Part shown: piece by piece, positions 5,071 through 5,402 of the stretch
Numbering within the stretch: the first letter of the stretch is position 1
How the letters are laid out: every line of letters starts with the position of its first letter
Assembly: GCA_027080545.1 (NCBI GenBank)
Contig: JALWRV010000235.1
Coordinates: 1-5,402, forward strand
Length of the DNA stretch: 5,402 nucleotides
From: Parvularculaceae bacterium
GTDB taxonomy: Bacteria; Pseudomonadota; Alphaproteobacteria; Caulobacterales; Parvularculaceae
Direction of reading: 5' to 3'
Position numbers and translations under genes: made by a program
The notes under the pieces: model-generated
The model's input: only the letters and a program-made list of their open reading frames with translations
Told to the model about the DNA's origin: nothing
Databases searched by the model: none

Positions 5071-5402
5071 ATGAGCTCTGCGCCTGTCGATCATATATCT
5101 CCAAAAACCGCGCTCATCACGGGCGGGGCCAAGCGTATAGGCCATGCCCTGACCACAGCCTTGGCCAGGCGGGGGGTCAATGTCGCCATCCACTATCACC
5201 ATGGCCGCGCAGAGGCCGAAGCCCTGGCCGCGCACTTAGCCGAACAATATGGGATAGAAAGCTGTGCTCTCAATGCGGATTTGCGCAAACAAGGACAAGC
5301 CAAGCTGATCGACGACGCCACCCAAGCCTTGGGACCGTTGGATCTTTTGATCAATAATGCCTCGCTGTTTGAGGCCGACACGCTGGAAGATCTCAGTGAA
5401 GA
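5071..5402 (+). CDS. SDR oxidoreductase, pteridine reductase (FolM/PTR1)-like, 3' end cut by window edge
   Basis: This is an NAD(P)-dependent short-chain dehydrogenase. 110 codons are visible, about the first half of a 250-residue family member. The cofactor motif TGGAKRIG is at residues 17-24. The basic residues K21 and R22 after the glycines fit NADPH preference. HYHHGRAEAEAL follows strand 2 at 41-52, D70-L71 contacts adenine in the family, and NNASLFE is at 95-101. NNAS in place of the usual NNAG, together with TGGAKRIG, points to the pteridine reductase/dihydromonapterin reductase group, which reduces pterins in folate or tetrahydropterin metabolism. The catalytic Ser/Tyr/Lys lie beyond the edge. 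ATG 5071 is the only start in frame after a stop at 5056-5058, and there is no clear Shine-Dalgarno sequence. It lies 25 bases after the exchanger gene, so translation may depend on coupling. In many alphaproteobacteria, from memory, such a gene precedes a dihydroneopterin aldolase-like gene; that would be just outside the window. Confidence 0.88.
   Translation, partial: MSSAPVDHISPKTALITGGAKRIGHALTTALARRGVNVAIHYHHGRAEAEALAAHLAEQYGIESCALNADLRKQGQAKLIDDATQALGPLDLLINNASLFEADTLEDLSE

Noticed and set aside
5055..5357. 100-codon plus-strand frame overlapping the SDR gene
   Set aside because: It is out of phase with the frame that carries TGGAKRIG and NNAS, and its protein is arginine- and histidine-rich without motifs.

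Overview
The window reads as ordinary bacterial chromosome of medium G+C content (about half, judged by eye). It most likely comes from an alphaproteobacterium. The support is indirect: the style of the kinase and crotonase sequences, and a pteridine-reductase-like SDR next to membrane-transport genes. I could not run a search, so the lineage is an inference.

Left part, minus strand (positions 1 to about 3,720). Read in the direction of transcription, the order is a short-chain enoyl-CoA hydratase (crotonase, 262 aa), a CPA1-type cation/proton antiporter fused to a C-terminal RCK/TrkA-like regulatory region (610 aa), and a soluble sensor histidine kinase whose 3' end runs off the left edge. 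The gaps are 56 and 107 bases, so partial co-transcription is possible. Each gap also holds a hairpin that could attenuate or end transcription.

Middle part (3,675 to 4,079). This divergent intergenic region of about 400 bases is the least ordinary stretch. It contains a likely crotonase promoter and a 19-bp near-perfect inverted repeat lying over its -35 element and next to a weak promoter candidate facing the other way. Beyond these are two consecutive hairpins. A 26-codon open frame follows, with a very good ribosome binding site, that would encode a single-pass membrane micropeptide.

Right part, plus strand (4,080 to 5,402). A complete CaCA-family Na+/Ca2+ exchanger-like protein (YrbG type, 321 aa, both alpha repeats intact) is followed after 25 bases by an SDR oxidoreductase of the pteridine reductase (FolM/PTR1-like) type, cut by the right edge.

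Functionally the window combines two cation exchangers on opposite strands, one fatty-acid or acyl-CoA enzyme, one signalling kinase and one probable folate/pterin reductase. No mobile element, CRISPR array, tRNA or rRNA is visible. I see no clearly new multi-gene system. The best candidates for something undescribed are the micropeptide and the operator-like palindrome in the divergent region.
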